A stretch of 64,000 nt of DNA from Closterium sp. Naga37s-1 (taxonomy: Eukaryota; Streptophyta; Zygnematophyceae; Desmidiales; Closteriaceae). Every line of letters begins with the position of its first letter. Positions within the stretch are counted from its first letter, which is position 1. The notes under the pieces are model-generated. The model made no database searches and was not told the DNA's origin. It saw nothing but the letters and a program-made list of their open reading frames with translations. The DNA lies in the NCBI GenBank assembly GCA_947471745.1, contig CANJKZ010000084.1, positions 1,968,501 through 2,032,500 of the forward strand, in the 5' to 3' direction. Both the position numbers and the translations under genes were made by a program. Shown one piece after another: positions 42,001-52,826 of the stretch.

Positions 42001-43015
42001 GACGGGATGTTGCTTGTCTCTGCGGCGGGAGACGTCCTCGATCGGGCATCCTACACCGAGCGAGTCCTCTGCACCGACCTGCGTCCCTTCTCAGCGAAGT
42101 CGACAACGCCCACGACGGAGGTCGTGGCCCTGCGGACGATCGTCTCGGTGACAAAGTTGAAGCCGTACAGGCTGCATGCAAGGCTTGCACACGTCGGCAT
42201 GAACACCATCCGGAGCTCGGCAAAGCACGAGGTCGCCACTGCGCTGGACCTCAAGTCGGCGTCGGGCGCCGACTTGCCGTGTGTCTCGTGCGTTGGCAGG
42301 AAGCTGGCGCGGCACACCTTCTCCGACCAGGGCTCCGACGCCGACGACGTGCTGACTGTCGTGCACGTCGACCTGTGCGGGCCATTCCAGGTGGCTGCCA
42401 AGTATGGCAGCCTGTAATTCTTGCTTCAGAAGGACCGCAAGACCCGCTACGTGTGGGTGAGACCGGTCGCCAAGAAGTCGGATGTGCTGCATGCGTTCGT
42501 GCAGTGGCAGGCGGTGACTGAGCAGCAGACGAAGAAGTCGGTGTTGATGTTGCGATCTGACCAAGGAGGGGAGTTCCTTGGGAAGCAATTCACCGACTTC
42601 GTTAACGGCAAGGGGATCGTCCACAACCTGACCTGCCCCTACACCCCGCAGCAGAACGGCATGGCGGAGCGCGAGATGAGGACGGTGGTAGAGTCGGTGC
42701 AAACAATGCTGCTGCACATGGGTGTGCAGCACCACTGGTGGCACCTCGCTCTGCGGCAGGCTGCTGGGTCTGCAACTGCCTGGAGCGGTTGACGCTGCAG
42801 CCGGGGACGACGCCATACCAGCTGCTGATCGGGAAGAAGCCGGACTTGTCCCTGGCCCGGGTATGGGGTTGCATGGCGCAGTTCTTGGTCCCCGAGCAGC
42901 AGCGTGGTGGAAAGCTGAAGCCGAAGGCCAGGTGGGGCCTTCACCTCGGTATGTCGGAGGAGATCAAGGGCTGGGAGCTCTTTGACATCTCTGAAAACAG
43001 GTAGTCACCACGTCG
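42001..43015 (+). pseudogene. pol: B1 integrase
   Basis: Zinc-binding region (RLHARLAHVGMNTIRSS, CVSCVGRKLA), first Asp (VVHVDLCGPF), a TAA at 42415-42417, second Asp (LRSDQGGEFLG) and the catalytic Glu in TPQQNGMAEREM. After a frameshift near 42765 it ends in RVWGCMAQFLVPE and LHLGMSEEIKGWELFD. The order and motifs match B2. Confidence 0.9.
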
Positions 43016-43970
43016 GACGTGATGTTCTACGATAACATGTCGCTAGAGGTGTGGAAGTCGGAGCACGGGCCGGCGTCGGGCCGGACGCCGACCACCCCGC
43101 CGATGGACACCTCGACGGCGACACTCTCTCTGCTTGCCGAGGTCGGTGAGCCTGCTGCTGAGGACGTCGAGGATGTCCCCTTTCCCTCCCCCTCTCCTGC
43201 CCCCTGTGCCCCTCTCCTTGTGGCCGACCTGCGTGGGCTGACTCCGGTGTTGGCCTCCGGCGATGAGGGGAGAAGTGGGGCGTCGCCTGTGGCGCCGGCC
43301 AAGAGCATCGCCGGTGGCTGACGTGATGTCCAGCAAGTCGACGTGAGAGTGAAGTCCACGCCGCCAGGGGAGGAGCAGGCCGAGGAAGTGCAGCCGACGG
43401 TGGTGAAGTCTGCAAAGGGAGCAGGAACAAGGCAGCAGCTGACAGAGGAGCAGGCAGCAGCCAAGCCAACCAAGAAGCAGGCCGCAACCAGGCAGTCGGT
43501 AGAGGAGCCGGCCACAGGGGAGAAGTCGACAGGAAAGCCGGCTGAGGTGTAGCAAGACGATGAGGGCAGTGAAGCTAGTGATGATGGAGGGGACGCCGAG
43601 GAGAGCAAGGGATGGGAGCTCCTCGACATCGCCGACAACCGGGTAGTCACCACGTCGGACGTGGTGTTCTACGAGTACATGTCACTAGAGGTGTGGAAGT
43701 CGGAGCATGGGGCTGCGTCGAGCTGGACGCCGACCATCCCGCCAACAGACACCTCGACGGCGACACTCCCTCTGCTCGCCGAGGTCGGTGAGCCTGCTGC
43801 TGAGGACGTCGAGGATGTCCACTCTCCCTTCCCCTCCCCTGCCCCCCGTGCCCCTCCCCAAGTGGCCGACCTGCGTGGGCTGACTTCGGTGTCGGCCTCC
43901 GGCGATAAGGGGAGAAGTGGGACGTCGCCTTCGGCGCCGGCTATGAGCATCGCCGGTGGCCGACGTGATG
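42975..43970 (+). repeat. Tandem duplication in the B1 integrase-RT spacer
   Basis: A block beginning gctgggagctctttgacatc (about 42970) recurs at about 43613 (gatgggagctcctcgacatc). It carries FYDNMSLEVWKSEHG/FYEYMSLEVWKSEHG, AEVGEPAAEDVEDV and SIAGG in both copies, with a period near 645 bp. B2 has only one copy of the corresponding spacer. The second copy leads into RT. Confidence 0.8.
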
Positions 43971-45438
43971 AGCAGCAAGTCGACGTGGGAGCTGGTCGAA
44001 CGCCCGCCGAGAGTGAACATCACGAAGAATTGGTTGGTGCTGACGACGAAGTTCCACATCGACGACACCGTCGAGCGCGAGAAGGCAAGGCTGGTCGTGA
44101 AGGTCTTCACGCAGGTGTATGGCACCGACTACGACGAGACGTATGCGCCGGTGAGCAGCTACGTTACGCTGAGGATCTTCCTCAGCATTGTCGCCGTCCT
44201 CGACCTCAACCTGATGCAGCTCGACATGAAGAACGCCTTCCGGCAGAGCAAGCTCGACTGGGTGCTGTACATGTACCACCCGCACTACTTCAACGACGGG
44301 ACCAGCCGGGTGTGCAAGCTATTGAAGAGCCTCTACGGCCTGAAGCTGTCGCCATTGTTGTGGTACAGGGCTCTCGACGGTGTGCTGCTGGGCGGTGGCT
44401 GGAAGAAGAGCCGGGTCGACACCGCGCTCTACTTCAAATTCGGCGACGACAAGGTGACCTACTGAGTGCTGGTCTATGTCAACGATCTGCTCGCCGCCAG
44501 CAGCAGTGCAGCGATGCTGAAGGAGCTGAAGGAGCTGCTAAAGGCCGCCTTCGAGCTGCGTGAGATCTCACCGGTGCAGAAGTATCTAGGGCTGGAGATC
44601 GTACGCGACAGGTCGTCTAGCAAGCTGTGGCAGCATCAGCAGGGCTACGCCGACAAGTTGTGTAGGCGGTTCCTCGACGAGGAGCAGAATGGGCGCACCC
44701 CAAAGACACCGGTCTCAGTCAACGCCTATGCCACACTCACCTTCGATGACGAGTAGGCACAAGTGCGCCAGGAGGAGTATCGGCAGAAGGTCGGCTCGCT
44801 GCAGTTCGCGGCGACGACGAGGCCGGACATCGCCTTCGCCTGCAGCAAGCTGGGGAGCGGCCTCAGTGTGAGGAGCGACCAGCACTAGCGCGAGGTCGTT
44901 CGCTGCCTCGCCTACCTCGCGAACACCCGTGACACCGCCCTGGAGTTCAGCGGTGGAGCAGAGTCGCTGAAGCTGGTCGGCTACGTGGACGCCGACGACG
45001 CCGGCGACAAGCAGGACTAGACGAGTACGGACAGCTACGTGTTTGTCTTTGGAGGGGCCGCCGTCTCTTGGTCGAGCCAGCGCATCAAATGCGCGACGGT
45101 GTCATCGACCAAGTCGGAGTACGTGGCGGCAACCGACGCCGGCAAGGAGGGACGCCGGGATGCCGACTGTCCTTCGGGTGGACAACAAGTTGGCCATCAC
45201 AATCGCCGAGGGCATGGGGTTGACGGGAAAGCTCAAGCATATGGAGCGACGACAAGCCTGGATGCAGCACATGGTGAAGCGGGGGAAGTTTTCACTGAGG
45301 TTCATCCCGACCGCTGAGCAGCCAGTAGACTTTCTGATGAAGGCACTGCACTACCCGGCCTTCAAACAGTGCTCCACTGCAATCAGCCAGGTGCGCCTAG
45401 TCGACGTGGGTGACGGTGACAACGACGTGCAGCAGTAG
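43970..45438 (+). pseudogene. pol: B1 reverse transcriptase and RNase H
   Basis: TWELVERPPRVNITKNWLVL, SYVTLRIFLSIVAVLDLN, DMKNAFRQSKLDWVLYMY and SLYGLKLSPLLWYRA lead to the catalytic box, which reads YVND (LVYVNDLLAAS), so one catalytic Asp is lost. RNase H has GYVDADDAGD, STKSEYVAATDAGKE and FLMKALHYPAF. Stops are at 44463-44465, 44754-44756, 44887-44889 and 45018-45020; a frameshift lies near 45150. Confidence 0.88.
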
Positions 45439-45566
45439 GTGCCATGCCATCTTGCATGGCTGGTGCGGTGACCGGCGTGCTCTGTGTTGGGTGCACGCTG
45501 ACGAGCTATTTTCCAAGTAGTGCTGCCGTATGGGCTGGGGGCCCAAGCGTGAACGCGGCAGGGGAG

Positions 45567-46536
45567 TGTCAACGGGAGTTGTTGTTGGCCCCGTCCTCGC
45601 TTGGGCGGAGCCGACCTCGGGGTCGGGTGTGAGGAGTGCAGCCGTCCTGCAACAGTGGGCGAGCTGGTCGACGGGCCTGGTCGACCTGCACAAGGGCCAC
45701 TCACTGCAAGGGCGCCGACTTTGGGAGGGCGCCAACTTCGGCTGGTCGACTTGGGAGGTCGACCAGTGGAGGGCGTCGACTTGGGTGACGCCGACCAGGG
45801 GAAGCCGACTGGGTATGGTTGGCTGACAGGTGTACTGGTCGATCTGGAGTTGGTCGACCAAGTGGGTTGTCGACCTAGAGTTGGTCGACCAGGGGAGTGG
45901 TTGACCTGGTGAGGTCGACATGTGGTGGTCGTTGACCTGGGCGGTCGACGGGCCTGGGATGACACACCTGGTCAACATGGTTGCCTGGTTGACCAAGTTA
46001 CACGGACGACGAGGTCTGCGAGCTTCGCGACTGTTGCCCAGGTAGATTGGCAATGTCGACTTGCGGTTCGGTGACACGTGGTCAACAGGACTCCTCAGGT
46101 GCAACCGTCGACATGTGGTCGACTTGGCACCTGCGCAATGTGCGTGACGGTGCATGTCGTTACCGTCACCTTGCACCTGCGAAGTAGGTGCCGTGCACAT
46201 GAGCACGTGTGGTGACCTGTGGTGGCCTGTTGTTGGTGTGCTGGCACGCCAGCCTTGCAAGTCGACTGAGGACGCCTGAGGACGCCTGAGGTCGACCAGC
46301 CAACAAGTCGCCTTCGTGCTGACCTGGTGGTCGACTTGTATGCTAGGCTTCTAATGTAGTGTACCTTGCCAATCTAGTTGCTACCCATTGTTCTCGACTT
46401 TTGCTATTGAAACTCTTGCAGTTTTGCCCTGTGAACGCACAAGTGCTTGAGAACGACTAAGTGAACGAACGCAGAGATCCCTCCTACCCCGTGCCTAGCC
46501 CGTAGTCTAGCTCGCGTTGATAGAGTTATCTCCGCA
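45567..46536 (+). repeat. B1 3' LTR
   Basis: TGTCAACGGGAG to TTATCTCCGCA, 970 bp. It contains the uninterrupted target sites used by C1 (GACAC, 45961-45965) and, in inverse orientation, by A1 (GTGTG, 46207-46211). Confidence 0.93.
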
Positions 46537-46541
46537 GCTCC

Positions 46542-46893
46542 CACTTCCTTCAAGCATGGCGGGCGACTCCTGGGGCGCTTCACCTCGCCTCTGGCATACC
46601 TCGGCGTTTGCCTCCCTCAGGCGCTCGACCTCAATTGACAGTGTCTGCATGTTGGCATGCATCGCCTGGAACGGTTGCACCATTTTCTTGGACTTTGGAC
46701 TTTGCCGAACATGCAGTTGGTTATTAGCAATAGTTACGAATTTGATGAAGGCATAAATGCTATCGTAGTCGGAGTAAAATAATTGTATCTATTTCACAGA
46801 CCGACCCCTTTGCTGCCCACCAAGTCTATCGCTCCCTCTTCAAAAATTACCCCGAAAACATGAGGGTAACCTAGGATAGTAGCTTTGATACCA
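46542..46893 (-). pseudogene. gag: Gypsy-2 gag N-terminus, leader and primer-binding site
   Basis: Minus-strand sequence at 46550-46700 matches the coiled-coil start of Gypsy-1 gag (compare gggcgactcctgg...cttcacctcg at 2956). The leader follows, ending in a primer-binding site TGGTATCAAAGC (46882-46893), one base off the initiator tRNA-Met site. Confidence 0.75.
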
Positions 46894-46895
46894 AG

Positions 46896-47175
46896 TATGT
46901 GAGTTGTTAAATGAAAAGAGTTCGCGGAAGTCAATATCAAATATCTTATTACAAATACTGAGCAAACAACGAATCCTAGTTGAGCTCCTTGGGGTCGTGA
47001 GGTTGGGTGTTGGTTCGGGGTTGTCAAGCCCGAAGGCAACACGGTGTACGATAAGAAGGCGAGGTTGTTGGGCCGAGCCAGGTCGTCTGAGATTTGGGGT
47101 TATTCGCGTAAAGTTTTCCCTAGCAAGGGATTAGGAAAATTCGCAATCACAAACGTTGTCATTTACAGTTCAGGG
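46896..47175 (-). repeat. Gypsy-2 5' LTR (diverged)
   Basis: Begins TATGTGAGTTG next to the primer-binding site and ends near tttacagttca. It shares gggattaggaaaattc-type and gaggttgggtg segments with the Gypsy-1 LTR. The outer border is approximate because LINE sequence follows. Confidence 0.65.
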
Positions 47176-49975
47176 AGGGTGTTCCTGGCAGATATCCTCC
47201 GAGACAGTTTTAGTTTCACGGTGATTCCTGCGTATTTTCCTGCGAAGGCGCGCTGCATGCTGCGGTTTTTCTCCGACAAGTTGGGCATGTTCTTGGCACA
47301 CTCGGCTGGCAAAGCGCCACCTGATTCTTACTGACGATCTTAATTTGGTCGAGGTCCTGATGTTGGATCATTCTTCCAAGGAAGGCTCTGGATGCGAAAA
47401 TTACAGCCTGCTGCGATCGTTCATGGCGCACAGTCTCCTGGATATCTTTCAACTCCTGAATCCGAGATCGCAAGAGGATGCATTTTTTCCAGGGTTTTGT
47501 CGAGAAGCTTGCGGATTGACCGCATGCTTGCATCTAACCAATTGGTGCTTCATGTCTCGGAAGCACACCACGAGCGCCCTCTGTTGGGCATTTCAGATCA
47601 CTGGTTCAGAATATGGGTTGTCCTAGGGCAAATGTGTGCACACGGGGCCTGGTATCAAGCGGTTGAAGGCTGCTGATGCGGTAGGGAGGGGGGGGGGGGA
47701 TTGTTGAAGCGATCCTTACAAAATACAAGGCTGATAAGGAAGGGGATTTTGATCAGCTACGCATGCGGCTTAGTGGAACGCTGTGCCATTACGCAACGGA
47801 GGAACGGAAAAGAGTCGGTACGGGCAACGCTAGGTCACGTTGAGGAGGTGGTGAACACGCTGCAACAATAAGTCATGCGGATCCCGGGCTGTCAGTGGAA
47901 GAGGTTGGAACTGGAGTCGAAAGGGATCGCAGCTTGCGGCGTACCCGAATGCGGATAAGTAGAGAATGCAACTCCTGTCAGGGGCAAGGGAGATGTTGGC
48001 AGGGGAGACATCGATAACAGTGCTATCGTTGCGGGTTAAGGTCAAGAAAGCCAAGACATCGTTTACAGTGCTGGAGCGAAATGGAATCCTCAGAGGTCGG
48101 GGAAGGTCTTGGAAGCGGCATCCTCCTACTATGCCAGGCTCTTCAAAATAGCGGAAATGTAGGGGGCGCGGGGAGGGGGGGGGGGGGGGGGGGGTGTCTA
48201 CCTGGACACCTGATGTCGGGAAAATGGCAAGAAATGAGGAGTCATTACTCCAGGACGCGGGAACAGAAACGAAATAAAAAACTGCGCTTAGGGAACTTGT
48301 TGCTGGGATGTCGCCGGGCAAAGACGGATCCCCAAAGAAGCTATTAGAGTACAATTAGGACCTGCTGGGAAAGGAGTTCTAAAGGTTTGCAAGAGATTAT
48401 GAAGCTTCCGTAACACTGCCGAGGAAGGTGTCGAAGGCAAACACCCATCCTGCTGCACAAAAAAGGGTCGAAGGAGCCAATACAGAACTACAGACCCAGA
48501 ACTATCCTTAACGCTTCATACACTATGCTGGCGAAGGTGGTGGCCAGCTGCATAAAACGTGTCGTGCACAGAGTCATTTTATAGTACGAGTACAATTTTC
48601 TGCCACGGAGAAGATTATCGAATGCAGCGTCACTGGTTGCTAATGTGATTGAAGTAGCAAAGAATTGTGAAGAAGACTAGGTTATCATTCTCGTGGATTT
48701 TCATAAAGCCTTTGACTCAGTGTCGCTCTCGTACTTGTTTGACATGCTGAGACGAATTGGTTTCCGCAGCTAAGATTTGTTGCACAAATCTAAGTACAAA
48801 ACTGAGAAAATTGTACAATTGGTGACTACAATTTGTTGCATGGTGCGAAGGGTTGTTCGAGGGCTTGGAGACGATGCTGCTCGTCAACGGCTGGCTAGGA
48901 GCAGAATGGGGTGAGGCAGGGCTGCCCCCTAGCACCGTACCTCTTCCTCCGCGAGGTAGAAACCCTCTACCAAGAGGCGTAGAGACGAAAGCAGGGGCAT
49001 AGTAATAGCTATGGGGGACGACTCGCGTACCTAAGCTACGCGAATGATACCCCCCTGGCGTTGGATGGTGTGAGGCAGGTAAAAAGAACGACAAAACTCC
49101 AGGACGACTTCAGGGCACTCTCTGTTATGCATATCAATCGATCAAAATCAGTGCTCATGCCCTTAAGGTGCAACCTGCACTGCAAACAAGTAAGCGGATC
49201 AGTCTTCACGTGGGTCAAACCAAACGAAGCGGAACGACTGCGGGTCTGGATATCACCATCTGGCGATACCAATGTCAACTGGGAGAAGGCGTTGGAGAGG
49301 GTGGGGTCAGAGTTCGTGAAGTGGCAAAAGCAGCACCTCATAATGACAACGAGGGTGCCGGTGGCGAGCTGCTACGTTCGGCTCTCTCATTCTATGCGCA
49401 AGTTTACCCCCCGGTGGTGGAAATCTAGAAGCGGGTCATGCAGCTGCTGCATTTATTTTTTTCCTGGAAACCACGCTGCTAAAGGGAAGCATTTCATGCT
49501 CTGGAGCAGGAAACCACAGAAGGAGGGCATCCTTGGTGTTGCATATCCATTTTTGGAGTTGGGGGCCCTGGCGGTCAGACGGGCGGGCTTGCTCTTGTCC
49601 CGAAGAGGGCTGAAGCATTCACTTATGGAAGCAGTGGCGGAACTGCCGTCGAGGTTTAAGTCCTTTTTTGACTGAGCTACAGGCAAGGACAAGATGGGAC
49701 AAGATAACGTTCAATCGACCCTTCTCCTGAATGGGTCAGTTCCCATCGGCGGGCACATGGCTACAGTAGGTCTTGACGATATCACTTTGAAAGACATGGT
49801 TATCATGCTCCCGTACGGTAGCAGGCAGCTGAAGAGCAAGGAGCGCTTGCGGAAGGAAATAGGAGGGTTGGATAGAGGTCGGCTTGTACTCCGGGCCTTT
49901 GCTAGTGCTCCCGTGGAGTGGCAGGCTATGCTATTTACTATGCTTCCTAGCTTGAATTAATCGTTGTAATGTGCT
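47176..49975 (+). pseudogene. Degenerate LINE (non-LTR retrotransposon): endonuclease and reverse transcriptase
   Basis: The endonuclease part shows TVIPAYFPAKARCMLRFFSD, then SRSLRIDRMLASNQL and GISDHWF (the SDH motif of AP-like endonucleases). RT motifs follow in shifting frames: QNYRPRTILNA (about 48490), VDFHKAFDSVS (about 48700), a VRQGCPLAPYLF box (48910-48950) and SYANDT (about 49035), where the catalytic YADD is YAND. The C-terminal part 49061-49675 has the LINE pattern around KHFMLWSRKPQKEGILGVA. There are many stops and frameshifts, and the 5' end is missing. A run of 20 G lies at 48175-48194. No poly-A tail or TSD could be fixed. Confidence 0.82.
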
Positions 49976-51628
49976 AGTTGGAATGAGAACGATGTCAATT
50001 GATAAGGACAAGAAAGCAAGCCTTCTCAATGGGTGGGAATGGAACTCATACACAAGCGCAGACTCCCAAAGTCGCATGCTACCACCAGGCTGCATCATCT
50101 GCCGTTGGAGACGTTTCCTGCAAGCAACACAGTAGAGGTTGACCGTGACAACTACAAATCAACTGCACACTCACAACATTGAAAAGGTACTGCCTATTTG
50201 CATGTATAATGCACCAATTAGCTCATTTGTAATAGACGGTGGAGCTTACCAAATAGTGTACGTCGTGGTTTATACGATCCTTCGGGGGTGAAACGCCTTC
50301 GTTTAGAAGGTGGTTGAGGAGTTGAAGGAGCAGCGGCACTGCCGTTGGCACATATTGGGCCCGTCACAGGGTCAAGTGTCATGCACTCCCAATCTCTCAT
50401 TATATCGTCAACCCTACTCCAGTCCATAAGCCCTAAAGTTTGGGAGATCTTACCACGTTGGACCCGAGTCGCACGCTGCATTCTGGTTTTGGTGGCTCGG
50501 ACCTCTCTCTTTAAAATATTGTTCCAATTCATTACACTCAATCCAACCCATGCTTACATGCTTCCACAAAATTGTGTACGCTTCAGAGCATACTTGCGAA
50601 TCAATGAATGAAAAGACTCATCCATCCAATTGCAAGCCCCGTGTACATAGAGTCTCATCTTGTCAGCCCCACAGTTCTCACTCAACCACTTCTTGAAAAA
50701 AAAGTGAGTCCGGAATCATTCTTATACAATGCACTTTCCTCGCCCCATTTCCTCTCACCCACATTTGCCTCTCTGAACCCTGCCCACAACGTGAATGATC
50801 ACCGGCCCAATGGTCAGCCGCAAATCCAATCTCCTTAGCAACGTCCACTACAGACATAGGTATGCCCTCTTGCTAGCGTGTAGCACAACGTGCCATCACG
50901 TGATGGAATTGTACGCTGAATCCCTGTGCCACTGTCACCTTGTCGATTACCCCTTCCTGATCCTTGCCATCTTCCTCGTGCGATTCTTCTGCACCTCTCT
51001 TCCTGCTGTGTGGTCGCTTATTCACCCAGCGTCATGGCTGATTGGATGGTGTAGACATGCCATCACCTCCCAGTACGGTACTACCACCATTTGTACCTTA
51101 CAAAAAATATATTGAGTTGAGATAAGGGTAATAACATTATTGATTCAATAGACAGGCATACACATTCTATATAAGCAGAGCAGTGCGTGCAAAAAAGCCA
51201 CTATAAAAACATTTCTAGGAGGACGCATCAAGTAGCTACTATGCGATTGCCTCACCTGGCTCTCCCGAACTCGAGCTGGTTCGTGTCGCAGCTGCCGTAA
51301 TGCCACAAGTTGCATCAGGATGGTTCGAAGTCGCTGCCTGAATGAGAAAGAACGACGCCACAGAGCTTGGTTGCACTCTATGCTCTGGGTGAGGAATGTA
51401 TCCCCACAACTCTCTAACATCGAAGTACTGTAAATCTATCCCTCCTTGATCTGCTGGACTCTCTGTAATAACCTCCCCTAGAATATTTATGGCAAGAAAC
51501 CCTTTCAACGCATTGTCATTGACCCGCTTATCCTCGCCTACCGCTTGTTGGGATTGTGCAACATGCACATCCATTGCTACCTGTGACAAACCCTCCAACA
51601 TGTCAGGCACTTGCATGCCACACCCATC

Positions 51629-51759
51629 TGTCAGAATGTTATAATGCTTACATTGTGTAGGCTATAGTGGGGTAGCCCATAAGGGGTACAACACAATTAG
51701 GGTTAGTACTTGTACCCAACTTTCTGTTCAATCCACCATTCTCGTTCATTATTCTGACA
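51629..51759 (+). repeat. A4 5' LTR and adjoining primer-binding site
   Basis: TGTCAGAATGTTAT to ATTCTGACA. The following TGGTTTCATTGCAGG (51760-51774) is the primer-binding site, a diverged initiator tRNA-Met type. Confidence 0.93.
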
Positions 51760-51789
51760 TGGTTTCATTGCAGGTCCCTTCTAGGACCG

Positions 51790-52780
51790 TTTTTTTGGGC
51801 CCACCACCGGCTGCCCTGCTAGCCTCCTTCGCGACCCGTAGGCCCCCTAGGCCCCGACCCGTCGCCTCTAGCCCGGCCCCTTGGCCCCGTCGCCCCTAGC
51901 CGCGGCCCCTTGGCCACGTCGCCCCGTCGCCCTAGCCTCGGCCCCTAGCGACCCGTCGCCCCTAGCCGCGGCCCCTTGGCCCCGTCGCCCCTAGCCGCGA
52001 CCCCTTGGCCCCGTCGCCCCTAGCCCCGCGGCTACCTCGCGACCCGTTGCCCCGTCGCCCATAGCCGCGGCCCCTCGCGACCCGTTGCCCCGTCACCCCG
52101 TCGCCCTAGCCTCGGCCCCACGACCCCTCGCGACCCGTCGCCCCGTCACACCTAGCCGCGGCCCCTTGCGACCCATCGCCCCGTCCCCCCCTCGCCGCGG
52201 CCCCTCGCGACCCGTCGCCCCTAACCGCGGCCCTGTCGCCCCTAGCCTCGGCCCCTCGCGACCCGTCGCCCCTAGCCGCGGCCCCGTCGCCCCGTCACCC
52301 TAGCCTCGGCCCCTAGCGACCCCTCGGCCCATCGCGACCCGTCGCCCCTAGCCGCGGCCCCGTCGCCCTAGCCTCGGCCCCTAGCGACCCGTCGCCCTAG
52401 CCTCGGCCCCTTGGCCCCTCGGCCCCTCGCCCCCCCCTCCACCCCCCCTTCGTGTTTGGCCCCTCAGACCCTAGACCCCAGGCCCCTTGGCCCCTCGGCC
52501 CCCCCCCCCTTCGAGTTTGGCCCCTCGGCCCCTAGGTCTCTCGGCCCCTCTGCCCCTCAGCCCCTTGGCCCCTAGACCCCAGGCCCCTCGGCCCCTCGCC
52601 CCCCCCCCCCCCTTCGTGTTTGGCCCCTCGGCCCCTCACCCCAGGCCCCTCGGCCCCTTCGTCCCTGGCCCCGCGGCCCCGTCCCCCCTAGGCCCTCGGC
52701 CCCTCGGCCCCCTGGCCCCTAGGCCCCCGGCACCTCGGCCCCTTGGCCCCTAGGCCCCTCGGCCCCTCGGCCCCAGATGC
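51790..52780. repeat. A4 GC-rich leader
   Basis: Nearly 1 kb of C-rich tandem repeats: first around cccgtcgcccctagccgcggcccc (51840-52400), then around cggcccctaggcccctcgg (52400-52780). No coding capacity is credible here. Position between primer-binding site and gag is shared with A1 and A2, but the repeat unit is not. Confidence 0.92.
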
Positions 52781-52826
52781 TGCTACTGCTACTGCTGCCA
52801 CTGCTGCTTTTACGTACTGTGCCCCG

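Larger units (their letters stand above)
32695..46536 (+). mobile_element. B1: Ty1/copia element of the B family, containing C1
   Basis: TSD GCTCC flanks it at 32690-32694 and 46537-46541. LTRs are 964 bp (32695-33087 plus 39517-40087, split by C1) and 970 bp (45567-46536). Internal order is primer-binding site, gag, protease, integrase, a duplicated spacer, RT, RNase H and polypurine tract (ggcaggggag, 45557-45566). Net of C1 it is about 7.4 kb. Stops and indels are spread through all genes. It sits in the gag gene of Gypsy-2. Confidence 0.94.
30720..47175 (-). mobile_element. Gypsy-2: Ty3/gypsy element split by B1 and C1
   Basis: Minus-strand pieces are the 5' LTR (about 46896-47175), primer-binding site, the gag N-terminus (46542-46760), the B1 insertion with its GCTCC duplication, the rest of gag (31880-32694), a decayed protease (31450-31720) and the RT start (30757-31094). 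RNase H and integrase are absent. It is the same family as Gypsy-1 but more decayed, and it retains the protease segment that Gypsy-1 has lost. Confidence 0.85.

Noticed and set aside
43661-44563. 300-codon frame at the B1 spacer and RT
   Set aside because: It crosses from the real spacer frame into a wrong frame over the RT; the RT motifs are in the neighbouring frame.
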